The notes under the pieces are model-generated. The model had not been told where the DNA came from and searched no databases. It worked only from the letters and a program-made list of their open reading frames with translations. Made by a program: the position numbers and the translations under genes. 5,848 nucleotides of DNA from Fervidobacterium sp. GTDB lineage: Bacteria > Thermotogota > Thermotogae > Thermotogales > Fervidobacteriaceae. Every line of letters begins with the position of its first letter. Position 1 is the first letter of the stretch. Positions 1-5,409 of the stretch are shown here, one piece after another. The stretch is from NCBI GenBank assembly GCA_003526765.1, contig DPXZ01000008.1, positions 1 to 5,848 on the forward strand, read 5' to 3'.

Positions 1-177
1 TACTTCAGAGATGTTGATGGTTTTTATGAATTCAAAAGCCAAGACTTGAAAGACTATCCGTTGTTCAGGAGGATTGTTTCAGAATTCAGAGACTTTTACG
101 GTCTTGGAGAATATGATTTCAAGAAAATCGACATGTATCTCCGGAGACTTGGAAAAGAGAAATTCTCAAAGATGTGA
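1..177 (+). CDS. C-terminal end of an unidentified protein (5' end outside the window)
   Basis: An open frame runs from the first base to a TGA at 175-177 and gives the last 58 residues of a protein. The piece is rich in aromatic and charged residues (YFRDVDGFYEF at the start, FRDFYGLGEYDF in the middle) and ends in a basic helix, KKIDMYLRRLGKEKFSKM. The ending, with its pattern of IDxYLxxLGK, looks like a conserved C-terminus seen in various small prokaryotic proteins, but I cannot name the family and assign no function. Codon use (AGA, AAA, GAA, TTC) matches the neighbouring genes, so it is probably a real gene. The stop lies 47 bp before the next start. No terminator hairpin is visible in that gap, so read-through into the DUF1538 gene is possible. 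Confidence 0.6.
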   Translation, partial: YFRDVDGFYEFKSQDLKDYPLFRRIVSEFRDFYGLGEYDFKKIDMYLRRLGKEKFSKM

Positions 178-180
178 GTA

Positions 181-189
181 TGGTATAGT
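181..189 (+). promoter_or_regulatory. Possible extended -10 promoter for the DUF1538/PII-like pair
   Basis: TGGTATAGT fits the extended -10 pattern TGnTATAnT. It lies just after the upstream stop codon and about 35 bases before the TTG start at 225. No good -35 hexamer is seen at the usual spacing (the region at 160-166 is AAATTCT), so the call rests on the extended -10 alone. If used, transcription would start near 196 and leave a leader of about 30 bases. Confidence 0.35.
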
Positions 190-224
190 ATATAAATAGA
201 AAGATCAGAGAGGATGATGGCTAC

Positions 225-1721
225 TTGAACGCGCTAACGCTCAAGCTAAAAGATGTTTTATCTTCCGTCTTTCCAATCATAATCATAGTACTGATTTTGA
301 ATTTCACGTTAACTCCGCTTGGAGCAACGTTGTTAATTAGATTCCTCGTTGGAGCAGCAATTATAGTTGTGGGACTAACTTTTTTTCTCGTTGGAGTGGA
401 TATTGGCATAACACCAATTGGTGAGGTCATGGGAAGTACCATCTCAAAGTCCAAGCGTTTTTGGATCATAGCCATTGCAGGTTTGGCACTCGGTTTCTTT
501 ATCACAATTGCCGAGCCGGCATTACATGTTTTAGCGGGACAGATACAGTCAGTTACATCAGGCATGATATCAAAGAATGTCATCGTCATCACTGTATCTT
601 TAGGTGTGGCATTGCTACTTACGGTAGGCCTTCTGAGGATCGTGTACGATTTTTCAATTCGTACCCTATTTTTAATCTTCTATAGTTTTATATTCCTTCT
701 TGGACTATTCACGTCTCGAGAATTCTTAGCTGTATCGTTTGATGCAGCTGGAGCGGCCACGGGAGCGCTCACAATACCGTTCATCTTAGCTCTTGCAGTT
801 GGTGCTTCGAAGATCAAGAAAGATAGTCGTACCTCCGAAAGAGATAGCTTCGGATTAGCTGCTTGTGTTTATGTAGGTCCCATACTTTCAGTTATGAGTT
901 TGAGTATACTCTCAAGAGCAGAGAAGATAACCGGTAGTTTAGCGATAGACGAAACATTTTCCACTTCGGCAATGGCACCATTCATCGAGCAGTTACTACC
1001 AACGATGTTAGAAGTTACCATTGCTCTTTTACCAATCATCATTGTTTTCTTGATTTTTCAAAAAACTGTCTTCAAACTTCCCAAACACGCGCTTAGAAAG
1101 ATACTTTTTGGTTTGCTCTTCACGTTTATTGGATTTTTGATGTTCCTTTTGGGGGTCAATGCAAGTTTTATACAAGTTGGGAGCGTAATTGGATACAAGT
1201 TGGCTTCTATGGACAACAAAATATACGTTATCGTAGTCGGATTTCTTTTTGGCCTTGTTACGGTACTTGCTGAACCAAGTGTTCAAGTGTTAACATATCA
1301 GATAGAAGAGATAACCAGCGGATATGTGAAGAGATTCGCTGTCCTGTTCACGTTGGCACTTGGTGCATCATTGGCTATTGGTTTATCTGTAATAAGGATA
1401 CTTGTACCACAGATTCAGTTGTGGCATTATTTATTACCAGGTTACATCATTTCCATCGTTACGATGTATTTCGTTCCTGACTTATTTGTTGGTATGGCAT
1501 TCGATTCTGGAGCAGTTGCGTCGGGACCGATGATAGCAACGTTCATCATGGCATTCACGAATGGAATTGCTGAAGCTGTAGAACATGCAAGTGTCGTAAT
1601 AGATGGCTTTGGCATGGTTGCAACAGCTGCAATGACTCCAGTTGTTGGAATACAAATTCTTGGTCTGATTTTCAAGATGAAATCTCGGAAGGGAGGAATA
1701 AAAGATAGCAAAAAAGAATAG
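225..1721 (+). CDS. DUF1538 family polytopic membrane protein with two repeats (predicted transporter)
   Basis: This 498-residue protein is almost entirely hydrophobic helices, roughly 14 membrane spans, so it sits in the cytoplasmic membrane. It consists of two homologous halves, about residues 10-230 and 260-485. Both carry the same signature: AEP (96-98 and 349-351) followed by VLxxQIxxxTSG (102-113 and 355-366), then a FDxxGAxxxG motif (172-180 and 426-434). These are the hallmarks of DUF1538 (PF07556 as I recall it), whose substrate is not established. Charged loops at about 195-207 and the lysine-rich tail (484-498) are probably cytoplasmic. The start is the TTG at 225, preceded by AGAGAGG at 207-213. 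The two ATGs at 214 and 217 are in another frame and meet TGA after a few codons. The PII-like gene begins 25 bp downstream, which suggests an operon in which PII controls the membrane protein. Family assignment is confident. Transport function is inferred from the architecture and the PII partner. Confidence 0.88.
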   Translation: MNALTLKLKDVLSSVFPIIIIVLILNFTLTPLGATLLIRFLVGAAIIVVGLTFFLVGVDIGITPIGEVMGSTISKSKRFWIIAIAGLALGFFITIAEPALHVLAGQIQSVTSGMISKNVIVITVSLGVALLLTVGLLRIVYDFSIRTLFLIFYSFIFLLGLFTSREFLAVSFDAAGAATGALTIPFILALAVGASKIKKDSRTSERDSFGLAACVYVGPILSVMSLSILSRAEKITGSLAIDETFSTSAMAPFIEQLLPTMLEVTIALLPIIIVFLIFQKTVFKLPKHALRKILFGLLFTFIGFLMFLLGVNASFIQVGSVIGYKLASMDNKIYVIVVGFLFGLVTVLAEPSVQVLTYQIEEITSGYVKRFAVLFTLALGASLAIGLSVIRILVPQIQLWHYLLPGYIISIVTMYFVPDLFVGMAFDSGAVASGPMIATFIMAFTNGIAEAVEHASVVIDGFGMVATAAMTPVVGIQILGLIFKMKSRKGGIKDSKKE

Positions 1722-1746
1722 TAGAAATCTTGGAGAATCTGTTGAA

Positions 1747-2400
1747 ATGGAACTGGTGTGTATAATTGTTAACTATGGATTGGGCAGTAAAGTAGTTAAA
1801 TCGGCAAAACGCCACGGCTTTTCCGGTGGAACTATAACTTTGGCAAAAGGTACCGTCAACAGCCGCGTACTGAATTTTATAGGACTGGCCGATGTGCGAA
1901 GGGAGTTAGTATACTTAGCAGCTGAAAAATCAGTTGCATACCGAGCTCTTGAGGAAATGAACGAGGAATTTGAGTTTGATAAACCAAATCGTGGAATAGT
2001 CTTCACAACCTCCATCAATAGTATTTTAGGCTCAAAGAACATCAAATCTGAGAAAAGAGTCGTAAAGAATGATATAGAAAGAAGAGGTGACGAAGCAATG
2101 TACAACTTGATCACAGTCATAGTAGACAAAGGAAGGGCAGAGGAAGTAATCGATGCGGCAAATAAAGCTGGGGCAAAAGGTGGAACGATCATCAACGCAC
2201 GTGGTTCAGGAATACATGAAAGTGGCAAGATACTTTCCATGGAAATAGAACCAGAAAAGGAGATCGTAATGATACTATCAGAAAGTGATACGACAGAGAA
2301 CATAATCTCTGCGATAAAAGATGCAATCAAGATAAACGAGCCGGGTAACGGAATCTTGTTCGTTCAAGATGTGAACAGAACGTATGGCATTTACAGATAA
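1747..2400 (+). CDS. Tandem two-domain PII-like signalling protein
   Basis: This 217-residue soluble protein is made of two PII-fold domains, about residues 1-98 and 118-217, joined by a charged linker (99-117). Each begins with a beta strand and helix (MELVCIIVNYG; MYNLITVIVDKG). Each then has the PII-like turn GGTI with a following basic/glycine stretch (SGGTITLAKGT, 26-36; KGGTIINARGSG, 144-155). Each ends with a strand like the PII B- and C-loop region (NRGIVFTTSIN, 81-91; GNGILFVQDVNRTYGI, 201-216). Canonical GlnB/GlnK are single domains of about 112 residues that trimerise and bind ATP/ADP and 2-oxoglutarate. Domain 2 keeps more of the PII-type glycine motifs than domain 1. The uridylylated tyrosine region of the GlnB T-loop is not recognisable in either. 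The start at 1747 is supported by GGAG at 1732-1735. By context it probably senses a metabolite or nucleotide and gates the DUF1538 membrane protein encoded 25 bp upstream. A fused pair could assemble as a trimer of dimers, but that is inference. Confidence 0.82.
   Translation: MELVCIIVNYGLGSKVVKSAKRHGFSGGTITLAKGTVNSRVLNFIGLADVRRELVYLAAEKSVAYRALEEMNEEFEFDKPNRGIVFTTSINSILGSKNIKSEKRVVKNDIERRGDEAMYNLITVIVDKGRAEEVIDAANKAGAKGGTIINARGSGIHESGKILSMEIEPEKEIVMILSESDTTENIISAIKDAIKINEPGNGILFVQDVNRTYGIYR
2084..2100 (+). promoter_or_regulatory. Strong internal ribosome binding site and ATG at the PII domain boundary
   Basis: GAGGTGA at 2084-2090 is a seven-base match to the SD consensus. It lies 7 bases before an in-frame ATG at 2098, which is codon 118 and the first residue of the second PII-like domain. 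Initiation here would give a 100-residue single-domain PII-like protein ending at 2400. This SD is better than the one at the full-length start (GGAG at 1732-1735, 11 bases from the ATG). The site is plain in the sequence. Whether it is used is inferred. Confidence 0.5.
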
Positions 2401-2481
2401 GCAACACATTACGAGTATAAGAAAATTGAAAAGGTGAGGTAATTTAACATATGCATTAGATTAGTTGAATAGTTAAAAAAG
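2401..2481. other. Convergent intergenic gap without a clear terminator
   Basis: These 81 AT-rich bases lie between the convergent stop codons of the PII-like and NlpC/P60 genes. I see no GC-rich hairpin followed by a T run on either strand. The only inverted repeat is a weak six-pair one, TTTAAC at 2443-2448 with GTTAAA at 2472-2477. The stretch also holds an SD-like AAGGTGAGG (2431-2439) followed by ATG at 2451, which meets TAG after two codons. Confidence 0.5.
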
Positions 2482-3222
2482 TCATTTAACTCTGCCAATT
2501 TTTCTTATCTGATTTTTCAGATATTTCCCGTATTCATCTTTGACAATGTCTGTTATCGAAACGCACATATCATGCCCGTTTGCGTGGATAATTTTCCCTT
2601 CACCTATATATATCATGACGTGTCCTTTCATGAAAAGTAAATCACCTGGTTCCGGAGATTCTACACTTTCAAGGCACTCTTCTTGGTCTCCGGCATCACG
2701 CGGTAAATCCTTCCCAGTTAAATCGTAGAGCCTATTTACAAAGCCTGAACAATCAAAACCATAAGAAGATATACCACCCCAAAGATACGGAACGCCAAGA
2801 AAATCAAGCGCTAAATCAATAATATTGCTATGTATGTTGAGTAAAGAGTCACTCAATGAATAAACCGTCCCATTGGGAAGTATATATTCATTCTCCGACT
2901 GTTTATACAACCTACTTCCAACAGGAAGAAGAAAGGATAAACCACCAACGGTTTTACAAAAAGGAACGGAGACTTTTAAGACTGGGAGTTTGTTCAATTG
3001 AGAGTGTTCATCTTCTGACAAGATGTGCAAAGTATTTCTATTGACATATCCTCGATAATCCACCCTCTTATCGCAGATATATAGATACTCATTGTCTATC
3101 TGTTCTTCGAGTAATTCGACTATCTCTCCGAAAACAATCTGATGTACTCTCTCACTCCTGAATTTTGGTTCTGCTCTAACATCGACAACTGGTTTAATGG
3201 CCATAGCCCATTTATTTTGCAT
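2482..3222 (-). CDS. NlpC/P60 family cysteine peptidase with N-terminal SH3-like region
   Basis: The predicted protein has 246 residues. Residues about 10-70 look like a bacterial SH3 domain (VVDVRAEPKFRSE, then GEIVELLEE and GYVNRNTL). A second SH3-like stretch follows at about 80-125. The C-terminal 110 residues are an NlpC/P60 catalytic domain. They contain LGVPYLWGG, then GFDCSGFV with the nucleophile Cys158, PGDLLF, and GHVMIYIG with His201, followed by IIHANG with His213. The 12-residue spacing between the two histidines is typical. Such enzymes cleave gamma-D-glutamyl-diamino acid bonds in cell-wall peptides. There is no signal peptide or lipobox, so it probably acts in the cytoplasm on recycled murein peptides, as Bacillus YkfC does. 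The start chosen is the ATG at 3222, because GGAGATGAT (3227-3235) precedes it at good spacing. An upstream ATG at 3237 lacks an SD. It follows the methyltransferase gene by 33 bp on the same strand, so the two may be co-transcribed. Confidence 0.85.
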   Translation of the reverse strand: MQNKWAMAIKPVVDVRAEPKFRSERVHQIVFGEIVELLEEQIDNEYLYICDKRVDYRGYVNRNTLHILSEDEHSQLNKLPVLKVSVPFCKTVGGLSFLLPVGSRLYKQSENEYILPNGTVYSLSDSLLNIHSNIIDLALDFLGVPYLWGGISSYGFDCSGFVNRLYDLTGKDLPRDAGDQEECLESVESPEPGDLLFMKGHVMIYIGEGKIIHANGHDMCVSITDIVKDEYGKYLKNQIRKIGRVK

Positions 3223-3255
3223 CTTAATCATCTCCATAGCAATGGTCTTTGGATT

Positions 3256-4218
3256 TTACCACCATTTGGCGCTGAATTTGTATTTCTTTGCCTCATTTTT
3301 GTCTTTGGGTTTTTCAAAGATAAATATATGTTCGTGACCTATCACGTAGAAATCATACCCCTCACCTCTCCATTTCTCACTTGTCCATTTCAAGTTCCTT
3401 TGAATTTTTACGATATCCTCTTTTAGGATGAATCCTACATCCAAGAATACTTGTAGAACCCTTGTAGAGACTGGAACATAGTGTTTGTGTTTTCTTGCAT
3501 CGCTAACCAAAATTGCACAAACTTTGCCAGGTTTCAAAACTCTGAAAGACTCCTGCGCGACTTCGTACATCGCAGTTATGAATTGCTCAAAGGGTAGTTG
3601 TGAGATGTCATCTTCCACGTTGCCACTGCGTGTGTACGAAATCAATTTTGCATACGGGGGATGTGTAGCGATGAGATCTATACTTTCGTCTGTGATTTTA
3701 TCCAAATTTCTTGCATCGCCACAGAAAGTTCTTATCGTTGGTTCAACATAATCTGGAAAGAGGGGGCTATAGTAAAAATTCAACCGATCTCGAGCAACCA
3801 TGACTGCATTTTGATTGATATCTAAACCTATGGCATTCCTTTCGAGCAACTTTGCTTCGACTAACGTTGTTCCACTTCCCATCATTTGATCCAAAATCCA
3901 CTCGCCCTTCTCAGTGTACTTCAAGATGAGATTTCTTGGAATGTAAGGCGACCAACTTCCACGATAGTTTCCCCTATGCGTAGCCCACCTACCTACGTCG
4001 GGAAAATTCCACACCGTCGTTCTTTCAAGCGCATAACCATTCTGTGGACCATACGATTTGATCGTCCAACTCCTGCCAAGCTTTATCTCAAGGCCATCTA
4101 TAACAACAGAAGACCTTTCTCCAACAAACGTTTTGTAATCCTCCTGGGTTACTTCAATCATGCTTCTCAACGTTTCCTCACATTCTTTAGTCTCTTTATC
4201 ATCTCTCTCCTCGCCCAT
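3256..4218 (-). CDS. DNA methyltransferase, N4-cytosine/N6-adenine type
   Basis: This 320-residue protein contains the amino-methyltransferase motifs in the order X-I-II-III-IV. A motif X-like region (GNYRGSWSPYIPRNLIL, 83-99) leads into motif I, DQMMGSGTT (110-118), which binds S-adenosylmethionine. The acidic GLDIN (131-135) and GDAR (168-171) follow. Catalytic motif IV is THPPY (185-189), a variant of the usual (S/D)PPY. The C-terminal GHEHIFIFEKP (294-304) is typical of COG0863-type enzymes. It should methylate an exocyclic amino group in a specific DNA sequence, which cannot be read from the protein. I see no obvious long target-recognition domain; about 198-225 and 240-290 are candidates. 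The start is the ATG at 4218, set by a perfect AGGAGG at 4229-4234. The frame could extend to a GTG at 4245, but that would put the SD inside the gene. It lies 85 bp downstream of the nuclease gene and is probably its modification partner. Adenine and cytosine specificity cannot be separated from sequence alone. Confidence 0.85.
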   Translation of the reverse strand: MGEERDDKETKECEETLRSMIEVTQEDYKTFVGERSSVVIDGLEIKLGRSWTIKSYGPQNGYALERTTVWNFPDVGRWATHRGNYRGSWSPYIPRNLILKYTEKGEWILDQMMGSGTTLVEAKLLERNAIGLDINQNAVMVARDRLNFYYSPLFPDYVEPTIRTFCGDARNLDKITDESIDLIATHPPYAKLISYTRSGNVEDDISQLPFEQFITAMYEVAQESFRVLKPGKVCAILVSDARKHKHYVPVSTRVLQVFLDVGFILKEDIVKIQRNLKWTSEKWRGEGYDFYVIGHEHIFIFEKPKDKNEAKKYKFSAKWW

Positions 4219-4228
4219 GCTTAAGTGG

Positions 4229-4234
4229 CCTCCT
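4229..4234 (-). promoter_or_regulatory. Consensus ribosome binding site that decides the methyltransferase start
   Basis: CCTCCT on the plus strand is AGGAGG on the coding strand, a full SD match 10 bases before the ATG at 4218. It rules in favour of the 320-residue form over a GTG start at 4245, which has no SD of its own. Confidence 0.75.
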
Positions 4235-4303
4235 ATACATCTCACTAAAAATATCGCTACATTTCCATACTATGGAGATTGATTAAACATGCATATATTC
4301 CAC

Positions 4304-5224
4304 TCAATTCTCGTTATAGGTTCTATCGATAAGCGGTTTACATCGTTCAAAATCCTCCGGTGTTTTGATGATAACTTCCAAATCGCCAGTACCCCAATGT
4401 CCCTTATTTCGTTCATCCTCTATAAATCCCTCTTTTAGCTCGACCGTATCTGGATCGAGTCGAAGATGAAGAATGAGCTTATTTTTGAATACTTCAACGC
4501 AAACAATATTCTTAACCTTTCTAAAGGCCACATAATATCGTAAAATGTTCTCTGAGACATCATCTCCCAAAGACAAAATGTAATCTCTGATGGTAAAATA
4601 GATATTTTTTATGTTAACAGGAGCTTCTTCGAGGCGTTGTGAAAATGTCTTAGCACCATTCTTAGTAGAATTTATCTCAGAGTTCTCACTGCTTAAAGAA
4701 TTACTTAATGAACTGATTGGTAACGCCGTTTCTTGAGAATCGTTCAAGAACTCAAAAAGTAGCAATTCATTGCCATACCTTCTATATCTCACCAACTTTA
4801 TGTTCCTCTGCATCTGATTCACCGCATGGACATCATATTTTGTAAAATCGTTGGCGATGCATATCACGCACGGCATACTCCAATCTATAGCATCTGCCTT
4901 TTCCTTACCAAATTTTTTCAGCACGAGTAATTCGAAATTTGCTTTATGATCCAACAACCAATCCAAATAGAATAGGCCTTGGTTAATCACATTTTCATTG
5001 ACACTCCTTTTGTACTCGAAAATCACTGGACAATTGTTTTCATCTATACCTATACTATCCATTCGACCATTCGGAATCACATATTCAGAGCCGAGAAAAG
5101 TTACGCCAAAAAACAGCTGCATGTTCTTTTCTATGATATTCTGTAGTTCCTTTTCTAAAGTAAACGTTGTCTGTTTGATTTCCTTAACCTCACCGTCTAT
5201 TGAAAAAAGCTTGATCTCAGACAT
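4304..5224 (-). CDS. PD-(D/E)XK-fold nuclease with C-terminal DUF5655-like domain
   Basis: This 306-residue protein has an N-terminal nuclease core. After an alpha-helical start (TLEKELQNIIEKNM, 22-35) come GSEYVIPNGRMDSIGID (45-61), with Asp56, and PVIFEYKR (66-73), with Glu70 and Lys72. This is the D...ExK signature of the PD-(D/E)XK superfamily. Gln82 and Tyr86 in NQGLFY match the QxxxY motif of RecB-like members. A serine/asparagine-rich linker (about 165-192) leads to a C-terminal domain (about 205-305) that contains YYVAFRKVKNIVCVEVFKNKL and GHWGTGDLEVIIKTPED, which resembles DUF5655. That pairing is found in predicted DNA-binding nucleases of the DUF91/NucS-like kind, but I have not run a profile search. 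The start is the ATG at 5224. AAGGGGGA (5231-5238) lies 7 bases upstream, counting from the last G of the run. An ATG at 5227 is possible, and a GTG at 5254 is unlikely. With the methyltransferase downstream it looks like a restriction or related defence nuclease. A repair role is the main alternative. Confidence 0.75.
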   Translation of the reverse strand: MSEIKLFSIDGEVKEIKQTTFTLEKELQNIIEKNMQLFFGVTFLGSEYVIPNGRMDSIGIDENNCPVIFEYKRSVNENVINQGLFYLDWLLDHKANFELLVLKKFGKEKADAIDWSMPCVICIANDFTKYDVHAVNQMQRNIKLVRYRRYGNELLLFEFLNDSQETALPISSLSNSLSSENSEINSTKNGAKTFSQRLEEAPVNIKNIYFTIRDYILSLGDDVSENILRYYVAFRKVKNIVCVEVFKNKLILHLRLDPDTVELKEGFIEDERNKGHWGTGDLEVIIKTPEDFERCKPLIDRTYNEN

Positions 5225-5263
5225 CATCTTTCCCCCTTGAATAAGACTGGACACCGAAATGTT

Positions 5264-5275
5264 TTATCATGATAA
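5264..5275. repeat. Perfect 12-bp palindrome upstream of the nuclease gene
   Basis: TTATCATGATAA reads the same on both strands and is about 40 bp upstream of the nuclease start. It could be a dimeric regulator site. Chance is a serious alternative in AT-rich DNA. Confidence 0.4.
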
Positions 5276-5302
5276 TATTTTAACATTTTCCTTTATTTTT
5301 TC

Positions 5303-5330
5303 CAAACTTTCCACGATTTTAGCAAACTTT
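5303..5330. repeat. Two CAAACTTT direct repeats spaced 20 bp apart
   Basis: CAAACTTT occurs at 5303-5310 and 5323-5330, which places the copies about two helical turns apart on one face of the DNA. A candidate minus-strand extended -10 (TGCTAAAAT, coding strand of the nuclease) sits at 5316-5324 and overlaps the second copy. The arrangement suits an operator, but the words are short. Confidence 0.35.
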
Positions 5331-5356
5331 ACTTTAAGAATTTTCCATTGCACGAG

Positions 5357-5365
5357 TGCTATAAT
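5357..5365 (+). promoter_or_regulatory. Consensus extended -10 promoter of the radical SAM gene
   Basis: TGCTATAAT is an exact match to the extended -10 consensus TGnTATAAT. It sits 45 bases before the ATG at 5410, and transcription would start near 5372. There is no good -35 hexamer at 16-18 bp spacing, which an extended -10 can tolerate. The TAATAATCT direct repeats begin inside the hexamer and continue over the predicted start site. Confidence 0.6.
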
Positions 5366-5409
5366 AATCTGTAATAATCTTGTATATTTAAGCATGGAAG
5401 TGAAAATAC

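Larger units (their letters stand above)
5225..5409. promoter_or_regulatory. Divergent regulatory region between the nuclease and radical SAM genes
   Basis: These 185 AT-rich bases separate two divergently read genes and must hold both promoters. Visible elements are listed here. A perfect 12-bp palindrome, TTATCATGATAA, lies at 5264-5275. Direct repeats of CAAACTTT lie at 5303-5310 and 5323-5330. A possible minus-strand extended -10, TGCTAAAAT, lies at 5316-5324 between and partly inside those repeats. Direct repeats of TAATAATCT lie at 5362-5370 and 5372-5380. No open reading frame of note or terminator hairpin is seen. Confidence 0.6.

Noticed and set aside
214..230. ATG ATG at 214-219 as the start of the DUF1538 gene
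   Set aside because: These codons are in another frame and reach TGA after four codons. The TTG at 225 is the only suitable in-frame start before the first hydrophobic helix.
1773..2330. A 185-codon open frame on the minus strand opposite the PII-like gene
   Set aside because: Its product is serine- and proline-rich with no recognisable domain, it lacks an SD, and it lies wholly antisense to a gene with clear domain motifs.
2443..2477. Inverted repeat TTTAAC/GTTAAA as a terminator
   Set aside because: There are only six A/T-dominated pairs and a loop of over 20 bases, with no GC stem, so it is not credible as a factor-independent terminator.
3223..3237. Longer NlpC/P60 protein starting at ATG 3237
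   Set aside because: The sequence upstream of 3237 has no SD. GGAGATGAT at 3227-3235 fits the ATG at 3222 and would otherwise be inside the coding region.
4219..4245. Longer methyltransferase starting at GTG 4245
   Set aside because: The consensus AGGAGG at 4229-4234 would be inside the coding region and points to the ATG at 4218. The extra residues match no family feature I recognise.
5225..5254. Longer nuclease starting at GTG 5254
   Set aside because: No SD precedes the GTG, while the AAGGGGGA run at 5231-5238 is well placed for the ATG at 5224.
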